DNA from: Distichodus sexfasciatus
Lineage: Eukaryota; Chordata; Actinopteri; Characiformes; Distichodontidae
DNA: 64,000 nucleotides
Direction: 5' to 3'
Assembly (NCBI GenBank): GCA_032718565.1
Contig: JAVGVS010000024.1
Location: 1,868,452 to 1,932,451, forward strand
Position numbers and translations under genes: made by a program. The notes below the pieces were generated by a model, which worked only from the letters and a program-made list of their open reading frames with translations, searched no databases and was not told where the DNA came from. Shown here one piece after another: positions 25,775-52,745 of this stretch; position 1 is the first letter of the stretch; each line of letters opens with the position of its first letter.

Positions 25775-28700
25775 ACAAAGACGTGATCAAGCAAGTTTGT
25801 TGACTAATTACCTACTCTGACCAGATATCTAGCCTGCTGATGGGAACAACCAATTAATAGCCAATGAAAGCGCAGAACACAAGTGGATGGAAGTGACAGG
25901 GAGCCTCACCTCATTTGAACTCAAAGAGCAAAAAAAACTAAATTATATTAAATTTCAGGGGTAATTTTTAAACTAATCATAGCACAAACACATTTTGTCA
26001 GACATTGTTTTCTATGTCATGACAGAAAGCTGTTTTATGTTGAAAGATCATATAGTAGGTGAACCTCTATCAGCCACACGACTGACCTGTGATGGGGCGT
26101 CTTGTGTTGTCCTGTGTGAACAGTCCAGCGATATGACCAATTTCAGAATCAGAGACATCTTGATCACTAATCTGAGTTGCTAACAATGGGGGCTCATGCA
26201 GAAGTAAAAAATAATTATACTGAGGTTGGATCAAGAGAACACATTGCAGCCTTGAGGTCGTTTAAAAGAAGTGCGTCCACTGGTGCAGTAATGACATGGT
26301 TCCAACTCAGCTTTAATCCTTTTAGCGTTTAACACCAGGTGCCCCAGATAAGAACACAAGAAAGGGGATCCTCTGAACCAAGAGGCCACAAAAACTCCAA
26401 CAGACTCTTAATCACATGTTGCATACATAAAGAAAACACACAGATAAACTGAGTGCTTATTATGACTGTACTAAGTGCTCCTTCCCTCACACGATGCCTG
26501 CTGATGGAGGGCGTTGAGGTTTTTTGGGGAGGAGGGTGGGTGGGGCAAGACCAGTTTGAATTGGCAGATAACCCTTGTGTAGTTCTAATTCACAGCTTTC
26601 AAGGAGTTGCAAGATTCACAGAATGGTGCTCTTGATGCCAGGATTCTATGCATGGCCACATGCCCATTGCCAAGCAGCGTGTAGCCGTTCCACCCAGCTA
26701 ATTTCCCAAACAGTGGCCAAGCAATGGCCAAATCTCACTGAAGCTGCCAATGTTATGTCCAACTCATCCAAGCACATGGGCGTGAGATTTCACTGTGCAC
26801 GTTTAGAGCTCACTGGCTCGACCAATATGGTGCCATGCCACGCTGTCAAGTCCTTTCAGAAGGTCTGTCAACTGTGGAAGATTTTGACCCAACTGAAAAT
26901 TCTCCCAAGGCCGCTATCAGAAGAGACTGTGCCACCGTGAGAACGGAAATGCTTCACTTTGATAAGTAAACTGCAATGCTTTGATCACAAAAATATTTGT
27001 TGTCAATTTGCATGTTTTATTTCTTTCAGCTCATTTCAGATGACATTCAGTGACCAGACTAGATATATCTCATTAGGTTGGCTGAGCAGAACCAAGCCCA
27101 ACCTTCATTTTTTAGCCTTTGGCTTCTTTCCATCAGGAAAACACTGAGTTACTCCTTATCAGAGGAAAAACACTTTACGAACCAACTAAAGTCAGCACCT
27201 TCATCTTGATTAATGCCGCCAATAACATTCTTTTAATGCACACACTTCCCTTGTTCAGCCCTTGCCATCATCACGAGGTGCCTCGCCTAGCCTGCAAGGG
27301 CAACATCGTAAAAACACTCACAATGGGACAGGTTCAGATAATGAGTCAGCACAGGCAGTTCAACAAATGCTGAAGCCTATTCTGCAGGACAGTCTCGGCC
27401 ATCAATCAGTCAGCCTGTCAGAAATGAATTACATGTAACTGCCTGTGGAATACACAAAAGTCATGAGGGGTTGCCTTGATGTTTATCTACATGTCCTTTA
27501 GGTTAACGGTGAGCTGTAGGTATTTCTGAGTTCCAGCAACTTAATTTTGGGAAAACCCCATTAAAACAAATCAAAGGGAAAGGGAAAGGAGTTTGGCCAT
27601 TCAAAATTCACTGGGCTTGTTATAACGCAGACCAACAGTCTGCAAGGATGGGACACCGAGGTTAAAGATCAAGACCTCCAACATGCCTCATGTAACTCCT
27701 CCTTGGGGCCCTTTGCCCATTAGGGTTCTAAATATCACACTAGTGACGCCTCTTTCTTTAGCCTGAAATAAGGCATAGTCCATCACTCACTTGGTGGGGG
27801 AAGCAAACCCGCGGTGCACAATTGTTTCTAAGGTGCCATAAACTCACATTCCGTGTCGCACAGTTAATTTATTAGTTAGGGAGAAAAACACTGACAAAAT
27901 GACTCAGAATTCACTGTGAAGTGTCAAGCATCAAGGCTGTCTACTGAACAAAGTTTGACCGCATAGTGTGGGTAGTACAGTTTTATATGCTATTAAACAA
28001 CTTGATTCAAAGTATGATCAGTCCTCTCAGCCTGTATTAAAATGCAGAACTAAAGAATAAAGATAAGTAGAGTAAGAATGAAATGAGGCTCCAGGGAATC
28101 CCGGTTCTTCACATTCAGAAAACAAAACAAATAAAAAACTATCAGTATCTCTCAGTCAAAATTGATTGTTGGCACACAACAGTTGATGGAGAGTACCTTT
28201 TACCCCAAAGAAGAAAGCCCCTAAGATTACCATGAGCATGAGTCAGCACCATGAGGTTGTTGCAAAACTAAAACCACCTTAAACCACATTGAATCAAGTT
28301 TTTTATTCTGAATAATCACCCAAGGCTAAATAGAGATTACAACATTTTAAAAAAACAGCCTTTTTGGAATCCGTAGACTCGAGTAAACATATAGTGAGTG
28401 AGTCTTAACAATTCTCCATTTCAATATCGAGACAAAACCCCCAAAAACCTTGGCACTCAGACAACACACCCACGTGAGGGTACGAGCAGGATTATTGTTA
28501 TAAGTAAACAAGCGTAATAATGTAGTTCACCTCGTTGTTAATCAGTAGCTGTTTTTAAAATAGACATTGTTACATCCAATGGATTTCAGATTTTCTACAG
28601 GGAATTTGTCCGTCTGACAACTCTTTTATTATTGTACTGTCATTATATTGTTTGCTAATAGTTTAAAAACTGATGCTAAAAAATAGTGTGAATGGGAGTA

Positions 28701-29057
28701 TTCCACCAGGAACAACTTGGTGGACCAGATATCTTGAGTTCAGTATGGATTCTTCTTTGGGAAGTCATCAAAGTTATTTAAGTGCAAGAGGTCTAAGTCC
28801 ATTCTATAAACAACATAGTGAAAGTGAGAGTTGTCTCATTCTGTGTCACAGCTGCTGTTTTACTCTAGTGTACTGGGTGGAGACCTTTTTTCACCCATCT
28901 CAACCGTCAGCTGCCTCATATGCGCCCCGCTATACTTCAGCCCCAGCCATGACAACCTAAAACCAACACGCCACAAAGCCATTCCGACCACAAAAAATCA
29001 GGTTGGAACCTTTGACCGCAAAAACTCCGGCTGTGGTCCACCACTGTTAATCCCAGT

Positions 29058-29296
29058 AAGCAGTTGACAGCGTAACGGTTAGGTTGTTTACCCCGTGATT
29101 GGAAGGTTGCCGGGTTCGAATCCCAGGACTGGTCACTGAGGTACTCATGAGCGAGGTACTGTCCCCAAGCACTGCTCCCTGGGCGCTGCCCTTGTTAGCT
29201 GCCCACTGCTCTTTCGCAGATGGGTCAAAAGCAGAGGTCGCAATTCGTTGTGGTGTGGTGTGTTCATAATGACAAATAATCACTGACTTTCACTTT
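29058..29296 (+). mobile_element. tRNA-derived SINE, full length
   Basis: A tRNA-like head has an A box (GCGTAACGGTTAGG) and a B box (GGGTTCGAATCCC), the two internal pol III promoter boxes. The body follows (AAGCACTGCTCCCTGGGCGC, then GCAGAGGTCGCAATTCGTTG). The tail is TGTTCATAATGACAAATAAT. Three relatives lie in this window. The family name is not known to me. Confidence 0.8.
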
Positions 29297-30824
29297 AGTT
29301 AGAGCTTCGTCCAACTACAACACATCCACAATTAGCAGAGTTGTCTGAAGGAGACGTAAATATTTATTGCAGCAAACTAAAAATACTGTATTGCCTTCAG
29401 GTTGTTACTGGCGGGTTTTCCATAAATGCATGTTATGTTCTTGTATGGAGAATGTGTATGAACCTGTCTACTGTTATACTTGTCCTGTGTTTGGGTTGCT
29501 CAACGCGCTGCTGACACGCCTTTTCCTCCAGCTTCCTCTCGAGGCACTTCCAGGGCTGCCATCGGTCAACCTCGTTTCCGCTTCTCACGGGCACACAAGA
29601 GCGGGCCGTTCTGCTCCTAATGTTAACAACCCACAGATACACAACCACAACAAGGCACGTAAAAACGCAAAAAGTCAGATGCTTCAAGGACAGTTGAAAA
29701 GAGTCAGGTAATGTATTGGAGTAGAGGAAAAAATGCTGTAAGTCGAGTACCTCATGGATGGCATCCAGTATGTGCAATAGGTTTATCGGCTGGTTATTAC
29801 AAATCTAACCCCCGTTTCCTCAAATTAGAACAGCGCAAATGAATGTAAACAGGATAACTTGAAAGGAAAAGAGAAGGGAGGGTAAAGTGGCGAAACTACA
29901 CTTCTAAATTGTAACTAAAGCAGGGAGTGGAAGGTGATGAGTAATAATTATTATGATTTGCTTTTGACACAACATAAAAAATGCTTGTATCAAGTACATG
30001 AAACTGGCATTTTCTCTCAAGCTCAAAGTTTTGTGTAAAACCGTGCAGCCTGTGGCACGTAGCGTTTGCGAGGGCAGCAGGTGATCTGAGGAGACCATTA
30101 GCGCGGGTCTAACAAAGCTCCATTGTGCAGGCCAGCGAGGAGAGTGAGACTCATTTTCTGATCCGAGCCAATACCGGGAAGAGCCATTTACCGAACCTAC
30201 CGTCCCCCCACCGTCTCACAAGGTACAGCCTGTTATGCAACTAGCAGGAAAGGGAGGGCCTGTGTCATGCTGGTGGACCATTTTTTGGACCAGGAGCAAA
30301 AAAGGATGACTTTTTGCATGCAAGTTGTTATGAGGTTGGACACGGGTCAAAAGTGTTGTTGCTCCATGACTGCTGTGACAGGTCGCTTGATCCCAGACTG
30401 TGCTCGAGGCAGAAAATGTACTAGTGCCTCCTACGGACCAATTAGTTATTAGAGTTTTGTAATTATGTCTCATCCAAGGAAATTCTGGTGCTATGGAGAC
30501 GAGCCGAGGTCGATGTAATTGTTGCATAATTCTAAAGGAGTGTGTAGGCCTACTAGTGTACACACCTCACATGCTACAGAAAAAAATAATTACGGGTGCA
30601 GGCCCTGTCATGCAAAAACTGTTAGGTGACTTTAGAAGATTTAACCGGCTATGAAAAAATATTGAACAACATGATCTGCGTGAGCACAGATAAAGGAGAG
30701 GCTTGTGCACTTGCAATAGCACATTTAATCAGAGATTGAGTGCTTGCAATATTTTAAGAAATCTTTTCATATTGTACGGGCATAGTGTTGAGTTGTATAG
30801 TCATCATATAGAATCTACAACCTA

Positions 30825-30864
30825 TATTACCTACAAAAGTCAATTTCCACTTTTGTAGGTAATA
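30825..30864. repeat. Perfect 16-bp stem, 8-base loop
   Basis: TATTACCTACAAAAGT at 30825-30840 is the exact reverse complement of 30849-30864. It lies directly before the LINE-like tail, so it may be part of that element. Confidence 0.6.
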
Positions 30865-30879
30865 CTGCAAATTGTCTTT

Positions 30880-31113
30880 CTACTTCTAGCTCTAGTTTAA
30901 AGTTTATATTTAATACTACATTTCTAGCTTAAAACGTATATTTTGTATTCTATTTATATATTGTTTATTCCATGTGCCCTAGCTGTTCTTTGTTCTTTGC
31001 TTCCTATTTCTTGTTGCACTGTGTAAACTGCAGCCATGTCGTCTCGTCTCACTGTATATCTGTACCGTATATAGCAGAGATGTCAATAAAGTTTACTTTG
31101 ACTTTGACTTTGA
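30880..31113 (+). mobile_element. LINE 3'-end fragment with (ACTTTG)n tail
   Basis: The segment runs through GCACTGTGTAAACTGCAGCC to AATAAAGTTTACTTTGACTT and ends in a short ACTTTG repeat. A polyadenylation-like AATAAA followed by a microsatellite tail is typical of 3' ends of fish L2/CR1-like LINEs. Severely 5'-truncated, no coding sequence. Confidence 0.55.
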
Positions 31114-31199
31114 GAACATAGGCTGTTTAATTGCATGCTGGAACATAAATGGACAGTTTTTCTGAGGCTGGGCAAAAGCTTGCTCCGGTGCTCAGCGGT

Positions 31200-31275
31200 G
31201 GTTCCTGGGATTCAAATCCTGAAATTTAAGATCATCAACTCAGGGTGTCAGTCTGTTAGACCACTGCACCATCAC
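31200..31275 (-). repeat. tRNA-like sequence, probably a SINE head or tRNA pseudogene
   Basis: On the minus strand it reads GGTGCAGTGGTCTAAC ... GGATTTGAATCCC, resembling the A and B boxes of a leucine- or serine-type tRNA. The stems do not pair well enough for me to call a functional tRNA. Confidence 0.35.
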
Positions 31276-34200
31276 CACCAACTCTACCTTGTTATATAAC
31301 TCCCGTTTAAAATGGTTTTGCTATGATAACACGCTCTGTTTGAACATGCTTTGTAAATGCACAAGCTGGCAGCAAGTTGGCACGTTGGTAAGCACTTTAG
31401 GTCCCAGCACAATGCATCAGGCCCTTAACCCAAGGGTGTCTGGCCACGTAATTAGAAAATGGAAATCGCTTTGGATTCGAGTGCCTGTTGTAAAGGTAAA
31501 AGTAAAAGCCATTCTTCGGTGTGTAGTTGTGAACTGCTGACTGTATATATTTCTTCCAATTTCCTTGGATACTCCAATAACATCCAAACATGTCTTGGAT
31601 AACCTACAGAACAATGTGAATAATATACACATACAGGACAAAGTCAATAAAACACACACACACCCATGCATGCACACACAGGTCTTGAGACCCAGAAGCG
31701 AGCCCCTAATCCGTTCCACTCCGGATGCAAGTTTGCCTGCCTGTACAGCTCTGCGCATTGCTCGGCTGTAAAGTAGATCCAAATGAGAAAAGACAAAGCC
31801 AAGACTGGAGAAAGTTTCCATCTGTAAGCACTTCACATGAAAGAGATTTATAGCCGAGTGTACATAATTAGTGCTTTGATAACTATCTATCACTCGTGTA
31901 CCATAATAAAAAACAGGAATTACTCAAACAAACTATGTAAGTGATAAAATGGTGAAGTGCAGCACCTCTGGAAGGAGAAAAGTCTTTTTTTTTCACCTGG
32001 GGATGATATGAAATGCCCTAAACTGGAAAATGTAACTTGTTTTGGACAATCGGTATTAGCTGGTCACTCTCTTACGCTGATCTGTGATGACCCATTTTTC
32101 ATTGTGGCCCAGCATAAGCTGCAATTTGGAAGCCTTCAAGCTAGCTTTGGCATCAAATCAACTTGGCAAACCAACTTAAACTGGATTTTGGACCATTGAC
32201 CATTCACAAACCAGCTTAATATTTATGGTTCAAAGGTGTTAATTTAAGAGTCTGAGGTGGAGTAAATAAGTAAGACAGGGGTCTTGCAGATGGTGCAGTT
32301 GATGTAAAAGGTTTCATGTTCTAGATATACTCAGCAACAAGATATGCTTTCTGCTCTAGATCAATCCAAACTTGGAGTAACAATGACTTTACCTATAGAG
32401 TTACACAAGAAGAAGTTTGTGAGGTCTTGCAGTTAAAAACATGTGAACAATAGCTTGTGGTTAGTCCGCATTACTACAGTGTTATAAGGAAAGGCGCTAC
32501 GGGAAGCATGACGCGGCTTCCTTCTCCAAAGCAATAAAAAAGTTGTAGACTTCAAACAATGTTCTTGAAGGTTTTAAAAGGTGCATTTTTCCACATACTT
32601 GTGTTGTCCGGGCAAACAAAATCCAACCGCAAAATGTGAGGTTGTAAAACTCTGGCATCGCTTCCCCCCCCCTCATCTTGGAACTGTATTAAATAGAGAC
32701 CACAGGTGTGAATCAAACATCCAACACCTGATATTTAAGAGCTGCCAGCTGCCAGATGCTGTATTTTTCTCTTGGTGCTTTTTCATCCATTGCTAACTGT
32801 TTTCTGCACATTACGAGCGTAGCCATTATCGGGACGGGTCAAGTCAGGATGTGGGATCTGTCTGGCTAAGGCTGAATTACACGACTGTGTGGTACAGGTT
32901 TTGGATGACTCAAGCTTGACACGTTTGTCGTGTAAACAGGGAGTAAGGGAAACGTAGTGACTTTGCAGCATTTAATCCAGAATTTGGGAGTTATTGCTGG
33001 ATCAATGACAGTTATGATTTAAGATCACTCCTAAGAAAACTCTTATTTAAATAGATTAAACAGATTAAACAACATTAAATAAGAATACTACAAAATATGT
33101 TATACAGTGTGTAAAACGGGTTCAAGCAGGTCAACACAGCCACCTTGAATAGTTTCATAATATACCATAAGAAATCCAGTGTGTCGTCACTATAAGAGTA
33201 ATAATAACTATATTATAGAATGTTACAACAACATAAAAGGTTCATACTTGCCCTACATAAGATGTGTTTTTCTGTTTTCTCTTTAAATGACTCTGATCCT
33301 CTAAGGTGTGAATGGCGTGAGGTGTGAATGAGTCTGTGAACTGTGAAATCTGACCAGACAGAGAAAGAAAAGAAGTGAATTGTGATGCAATATTTTTCTT
33401 GGCCCCCTAGAGGCCAACGCACTCAGTTACTATTGTTATATCCATCTGATATTTTCTGGCCACTTTTTGAAAAATTTTAAGCTCTCTTTCTTAGAATGTA
33501 GAATCCTGAGCTAAATAGAATCTTCGAATGTTTGCCTATTTTGCACTCATTTATCTGAGAAGAGTATGACGCAAGGAAAACTTGATTTTCTTACTGAAAG
33601 GAAATAAGTGTTACCGATATTAAAGGAGCATGACAATTTCCTGACGACATCATTAAAGAGCAAAGGTTCGGCAAACATATCTTAACATTTTATTGTGAAA
33701 CCACATGGAAAGAGTTACATAACGTAAATGACTTATTTTTCCCCAGTGGCACATAAGATTGCTCATAGGTGTGGACTGTGAAGAAAAGCTGGCTGGACAA
33801 AACAAAGTGAGGTAGAGGATAATGAAAGTAAGGTGTGCACCAATTGTGTGAAAAGTCCCTTTGAGGAGATTCATGACCAACAGTATAAGTGTACCTAAAG
33901 ACTATGGTGTTAAGTAACGCTCAGTTTCGGATGAAAAACATGGAAAAACGGTCCACACAGAGTAACTATGACTGTGCAAATATTCTTCTCTAATTTTCTA
34001 GTTTTCCTGATTTATTCTACTCCAAACAGGACGAGAACCAATTTTATGTGGCCAGGCCCAAATTAAACATACCCATTGTGTATCAGGCACTCTGAGCTGA
34101 TGCGACCTGAAATATGTGGGCCACTATCTCAGACTTGAGATCAGATCATTAAAAATTTAGAAAAATGACAGGACACTTTGCTCCAATTAATTTCAGACCG

Positions 34201-34805
34201 AAGTTTCCAGAATCTACATTTAGAAATGACACAAAGAGAGGTGACCCACGGTGGCTTCACGTGTTGCCCAAAATATCTCTGTGTGAAAGGAGTAGCTGTG
34301 GTGGAAAAATGGCTCTGGCTCATCAAAGCAGAAGTGTTTCGGCATGGCCCCGATGGGAGAAGGAGTGCACAAAGATAAAGCATGTCAGATGCAATCTCTA
34401 AAGACAACGGCCATGACATCACTCCCCACGCCGAAGTTTTCCCAAGGCAACATCCAAGCGGGGCAGTCGGGCAGAGGGAGGACTTGGTCCGAGCTCTCAC
34501 TCCGAAGTAGCCAGTCACGGGCATACAGTACCAAACCATCGAGGGAGATGATGTCAACCCATTCCCATACAGACGCGACGAGAAGCAAACAGAGTTGCAC
34601 TTGGGTGCTAGGAGAAAAAGAGGGGGTAAAAAACTTGGGAAGTTAATGAGTCTCTCACATCACAGAGCCCAAGTTTTCAAAGGCCCTTTTGACATGTCAA
34701 TCAGTCCAAGAGGTTGGGGCAAGATGTGGGGGTGAAGCGGTCGGGGTGATGTTTGCTTTCCTTTATGTTGCTTAAATGAAGCCATGTGAATGGGAAGGGA
34801 GCGGT

Positions 34806-34870
34806 GGAAGGAGGAGGAGGAGGAGGAGGAGGAGCAGTTAAGGAAGGAATAGGAGGAGGAGGAGGAGGAC
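34806..34870. repeat. (GGA)n tract, interrupted
   Basis: Two runs of GGA/GAG repeats separated by AGCAGTTAAGGAAGGAATA. Purine-only on the plus strand. Confidence 0.8.
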
Positions 34871-35581
34871 ACAGTGTCTGACCTCCATGAGGCAGAAAAG
34901 GAGTCTGTGGCTTTTGGTATTGAGTTTGACAATAAAATTGCAGATCTGAATAGTTTCAAACGACATTCTGTCTGGTTGTAAATCAGCAGGGATGCACAAT
35001 GTCTGAAAGTTCTAAGAGAAGTGAAGAAGTCTATAAAGGGATGTGTGTGTGAAATGGATATTAATACCAGTGTGTTAGTGCATGTGTTTTAGGTGGTTCT
35101 ATGGACAAGATTGTCCCCTGAAAGACGGGAATCAGATATACATCAGATCTTTGTGAGAACATTTTTGTATGTGATAAACAGACAACACAATACAAAAGCT
35201 AGGGTTTAATAGTTAAAGTATACTAGGCCTAGTGTATGAGTTAATGGAAGTATTTGACAAAGGTAACAAAACTGTGTGTGAAATGAATAGTCATTAAATT
35301 GCAATGAGGTCGTGACATCACTGTTGTTTATGGATAAACTTTTGAGGAAATGCCATGTGTCTGTTTGTTCTCATATGTAGTAACAGAACAGAACATGTTT
35401 GCCACAGCATGTGGTTTGTCGCTTAGTCTTAAATTAAGAATATTATGTATCAAACTACATAATGCGTTTGTGTTTTCCTGACTCTTACAACTTCACTATA
35501 TCTAAATATTGTAGTCATATTAACATGGGCATCTGTTTCCAATTTCTAGGCGAGATCACCCAGGGTTTTCACCGGCTTTTG

Positions 35582-35595
35582 CCACTAGAGGGCGC
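35582..35595 (+). promoter_or_regulatory. Candidate CTCF site
   Basis: CCACTAGAGGGCGC fits the CTCF core consensus (CCASYAGRKGGCRS). It lies between the gene desert and the ogt promoter, where an insulator would be plausible. Motif match only. Confidence 0.45.
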
Positions 35596-36390
35596 GATGA
35601 CCTTTCTTTAAATAACTGGTGTGTATAAAGGCACCTCAGTAGTGTTGGCATTGATTATATATATATATATATATATATGTTAAAATAAGTTGAATGTCTA
35701 CTATGAATGACTACTATGAATGTCACTGAATAGAACATAAAATAATATACGTACACAAACATAAACAAGTGCCATATGTTTACTGTAAGTATATGTACAA
35801 GATCAGTAGAGACACAATGTTAAAAATTAGCATTACACATGCTTGTATTTGTCATTTAAGGGAGGAATTGGAGTAACAAATTAGTGATTTCAGTGGATAG
35901 GTTAACCTTCAACCTTGATTTTTAACAGAGCACAGAAGAATTGCAAGGTTTTCACACTCGTCAAAGACCTCATCTACCTTTCTGGTCACCATAGTCAATC
36001 AGGTGTCTACATTACAGAATGTTACTTTGCAAAACTCTTACCTGGTCATTAGAGGAATTGCTAAGGCGCATACTATAGTGATGATACTGACATGCACAAA
36101 AAAACCTGAACAAATGCCATATGAACTCACATCAATAAAATCACCATTACCACCAAAACACCATGTCAGTGTCACTGCTGCTTCTTTGTGAAAGGCATTT
36201 CACCTAATAATATGGGGTCAATAATATGGGGTTCTGTGGTGATACGGACCACAGCTCTGACCAGTAGCAAATATGGTGTAAAGCAGCAAAACAGTTGCCA
36301 TCTCATCATTTTGGCTACAGGTGTTATTGATGAACTTTTATCTGCAGGCTATAAGTCTTCTTAACCAGGACATGCTACCAAACTTTTAAG

Positions 36391-36930
36391 CAGAGGTGGA
36401 AAGAGTACTGAAAATTTGTACTCAAGTACAAGTACTGTTACATTGGTTAAAATGTACTCAATTACAAGTAAAAGTACTGGTGTTAAAAAAAATACTTGAG
36501 TAAAAGTACAAAGTACTCTTCTTAAAAACTACTCAGAGTATTAATTACTTTTTAACCGATGGATGTTTTATTGCGTCGTCAATAGCAGGCATTCGATTCG
36601 ATTCACCAGTATAAAATATCTACGTTCAAAGCACATTTCTCAGATGAACAAGGTATAGAAAGGCAATTTGTTTTGTAAATAAATGTAGATATAAAGCAGG
36701 GATTTTGTTTGTTAAAACAATGACAAAAATGTTTTTGAACATGGATAGAACAGTTTAAACTTTTCCCAATACACTGCGAACAACAGGCAGCGGGCACTCG
36801 TCCTCCGTCTTTTCTCCATCATTTTCACGGTTGACAGTGTTGTCTTCTGTCTCCATAAAAGTACAAGTACCCAAAAAATCTACTTAATTACAGTAACGTG
36901 AGTATTTGTAATTCGTTACTTCCACCCCTG
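36391..36930. mobile_element. hAT non-autonomous element, 540 bp, perfect 8-bp target duplication
   Basis: The ends CAGAGGTGGAAAGAGTACTG and, inverted, CAGGGGTGGAAGTAACGAAT are terminal repeats of a common fish hAT MITE family. CTTTTAAG stands directly before (36383-36390) and after (36931-36938), the 8-bp duplication expected for hAT. It ends about 1.2 kb upstream of the ogt start codon. Confidence 0.9.
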
Positions 36931-37559
36931 CTTTTAAGCTTATGTTAAAATGCAAACTGAAGTCCTCAAACGGACTTTGCAAGGCACCCAAATCTTCTTA
37001 TATCTTTTTAGATTGAAGCTTCAAAACTAGGATTCATCGTTTTAAGATTTTGATCTCCTACATCCAGCAACCTGATACCTCATGTTTTATTAAAGCCATG
37101 GTTTAATAGGTCATATAATTTACATTTAGCAGATGCTCTTATCCAGATTCAATAATTTTCTTATGTATGGTGCATGGTCCAATGTATGGTCCAAAAATGC
37201 AGTTAGGCTAAATTAAATATTCAATGGTTGGCTCTCCCATTTTTTCCACAATCTAAATTGCCTCACCAGCTAATACACGACAGTACTCACGTCATCTGTT
37301 GTCTATGTAATCTATCGGGTTGAATATTTCAAGGCGCTTTTACTGGTGGAACTTCCCCCATTTTCCGCAGTGCTCGCGCAATGTTACATCAAACGCCATT
37401 AATTCACTATGTACGGACTGTATATTTTGTGCTTTGTTCCTCCGCCGCTCGTAGAAGGTCCCCATAGGACAAAGAAATCCTTCAGTATTAGAATATATTT
37501 TTGAGTATTCAATCAACTCAGTTTTTAACTAACCATATTAACACCAATAAAACAATTAG

Positions 37560-38131
37560 TTCTTCCTTCCGTATCCGTGTTGCAGCACTTGATAAACCAG
37601 GACCTACTTTTATATGGAAAGTAGATCCGCCCGTATCCGCCATTTCGCCAGACGCTATTGTTAGCAGAGTCAACGCAAGGCGAAGATTAACGTTATTGCT
37701 CGATTTTCACAAATCGCGTAGCTAAATTGCAACCGAAATTTTTGTAGGTCGGCGTTATTTAAAGACGAAAAGTGAAATTTGCTCTATGTTTCAATGCGTC
37801 CGTTCGCGCGAGGCTTATTTATCTCCTATTTAAAAAAAAAACACCAACCCGTCTCCGGCCTCCTTTCCAATTAGCTTTGTTAGCACGCTTAGCTACTTAA
37901 CGCAGGTTCAGCAGAAAGAAAGAAAGAAAGCGAGGTTGTTTGGCTGTGAGCGCCGGCTTGCAGCGTACATTAGAATTTGCGTCTTAAATCGCATTTTTTT
38001 TATTTATTTAAAACAACCGGCCTGGCTGAGCGGGTTTAGCCGCTTCAGTCGTCACCGTCGCTGTACTGGGGTCTGTTAGCTTCGCCTTCACGCTGTCGAC
38101 CGCTCCGCAAGACCCGAAAGCCGAAGGGGAG
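37560..38131 (+). promoter_or_regulatory. ogt: ogt promoter and 5' UTR region (CpG-rich)
   Basis: CpG density rises sharply here compared with the AT-rich flank. A YY1-type core CCGCCATTTC is at 37637-37646. An AGAAAGAAAG run lies near 37,915. The ogt ATG follows at 38132. The exact start site cannot be read. Confidence 0.5.
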
Positions 38132-51701
<13,570 letters not shown>

Positions 51702-52745
51702 GCTGTTCTGCAGTTGCATGCTCCGCCCTCCCCATCATGCCCCTCACCCCTACTCCATCTACAGCCCCAGCCCCACTTCTCCACCCCACCAGCGTCAGAG
51801 ACTCCCTTGGAGCCTGCGAACGTGTCCCGTCACAAAGCGTCCGACCGATCGGCCGCGTACTTTGTTCCTTTTAAAGCCAGTGAGGAGAGCATGACACAAG
51901 CTTCACTGAGACTCTGAACCTCACCCTGCATCCCTCCACCCATCCACCCACCCTCCAAAAAACACCCTTCAAGCTGGCGCTCACTCCAGCTGCTTCTCTC
52001 TTCTGCTTATTTGTGGAGTTTGTAAGGAACTTAGTCACTTAAAGTCAGTGTGATCGATGTCCTTAGATGAATGGTCAGACGGACAGTGTGTCGTACCTTG
52101 AAACTTCCATCAAGTTGCTCAGATCAGTGACTGGCTTTAACGTGCTTACAAGAACTTTTGCCTTGTTCGTTATCCGATATGCTTCTTTCCCTTTTAGCTT
52201 GTTCATCATGACTGAAGTAAAAGAGGAATAAGTGTGTGAATGACCACCACCCCCCCTACTATGTTGTTGTTGGTAAATGCTTTCAGTTCTGCTCCTATGG
52301 ACAAGCTAAACTGAAGAGCCTCCGTGCAAATGGCCTACAAACTACCACAGAACAGATCCCACTTGCTGATTTCTTTGTTTGTTTTATTACTTTTACCAGG
52401 GAAGGTCTAGGTAAGTATTTTCTGAACTGTCTTCATTTTGTATTACAATCGGTCAATTCAGGTCTGCGACGCTTTTGCTTAAACCAAAATAAAGAAATGT
52501 GGTATACCTTTTAAGTGAGTTGCAAGTATTTGGTTGCTTTCTTTCACTCATGTCTTTTCAGTTGCTTACAGGAAAAATCTAAACATGTTGACTGGAAATC
52601 ACTGACTATAGATGACATTTGGGTTTTCTGTTATTAATTATTGCTTTCTGCAAGTGGAATGTCGATCTGTTCTTTTTTCCTCCTGAACAGTGAACAGTAT
52701 TGTGCAGTTCAATGTAATTTGGAGTGTTCCTCAAAAAAATAAATA
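51702..52745 (+). other. ogt: ogt 3' UTR with candidate polyadenylation signals
   Basis: AATAAA occurs at 52488-52493 and again at 52738-52743 within an A-rich stretch. The short ORFs in this segment have no domain. The pyrimidine-rich CCACCC segment just after the stop is unremarkable. Confidence 0.6.

Larger units (their letters stand above)
16881..30820. other. Gene desert, few repeats, no supported gene
   Basis: I looked for exons on both strands and found none that chain. The longest frames (17188-17664 and 17696-18169, plus strand) have no recognisable domain and no splice partners. Recognised repeats here are two SINEs and one MITE, which are listed separately. The density of repeats is clearly lower than in the fhdc1 introns. 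Conserved non-coding elements are plausible but cannot be shown without an alignment. Confidence 0.5.
31280..36380. other. Intergenic, no gene seen; simple repeats
   Basis: Holds a (CA)n tract near 31,640-31,680, a (GGA)n tract at 34,806-34,870 and an (AT)n tract at 35,655-35,678. Short frames on both strands have no chained exons. The only motif I would single out is the CTCF-like site at 35,582. Confidence 0.5.

Noticed and set aside
31200..31275. Functional tRNA gene on the minus strand
   Set aside because: A and B box similarity only; the acceptor and anticodon stems do not pair convincingly. Listed as a tRNA-like repeat.
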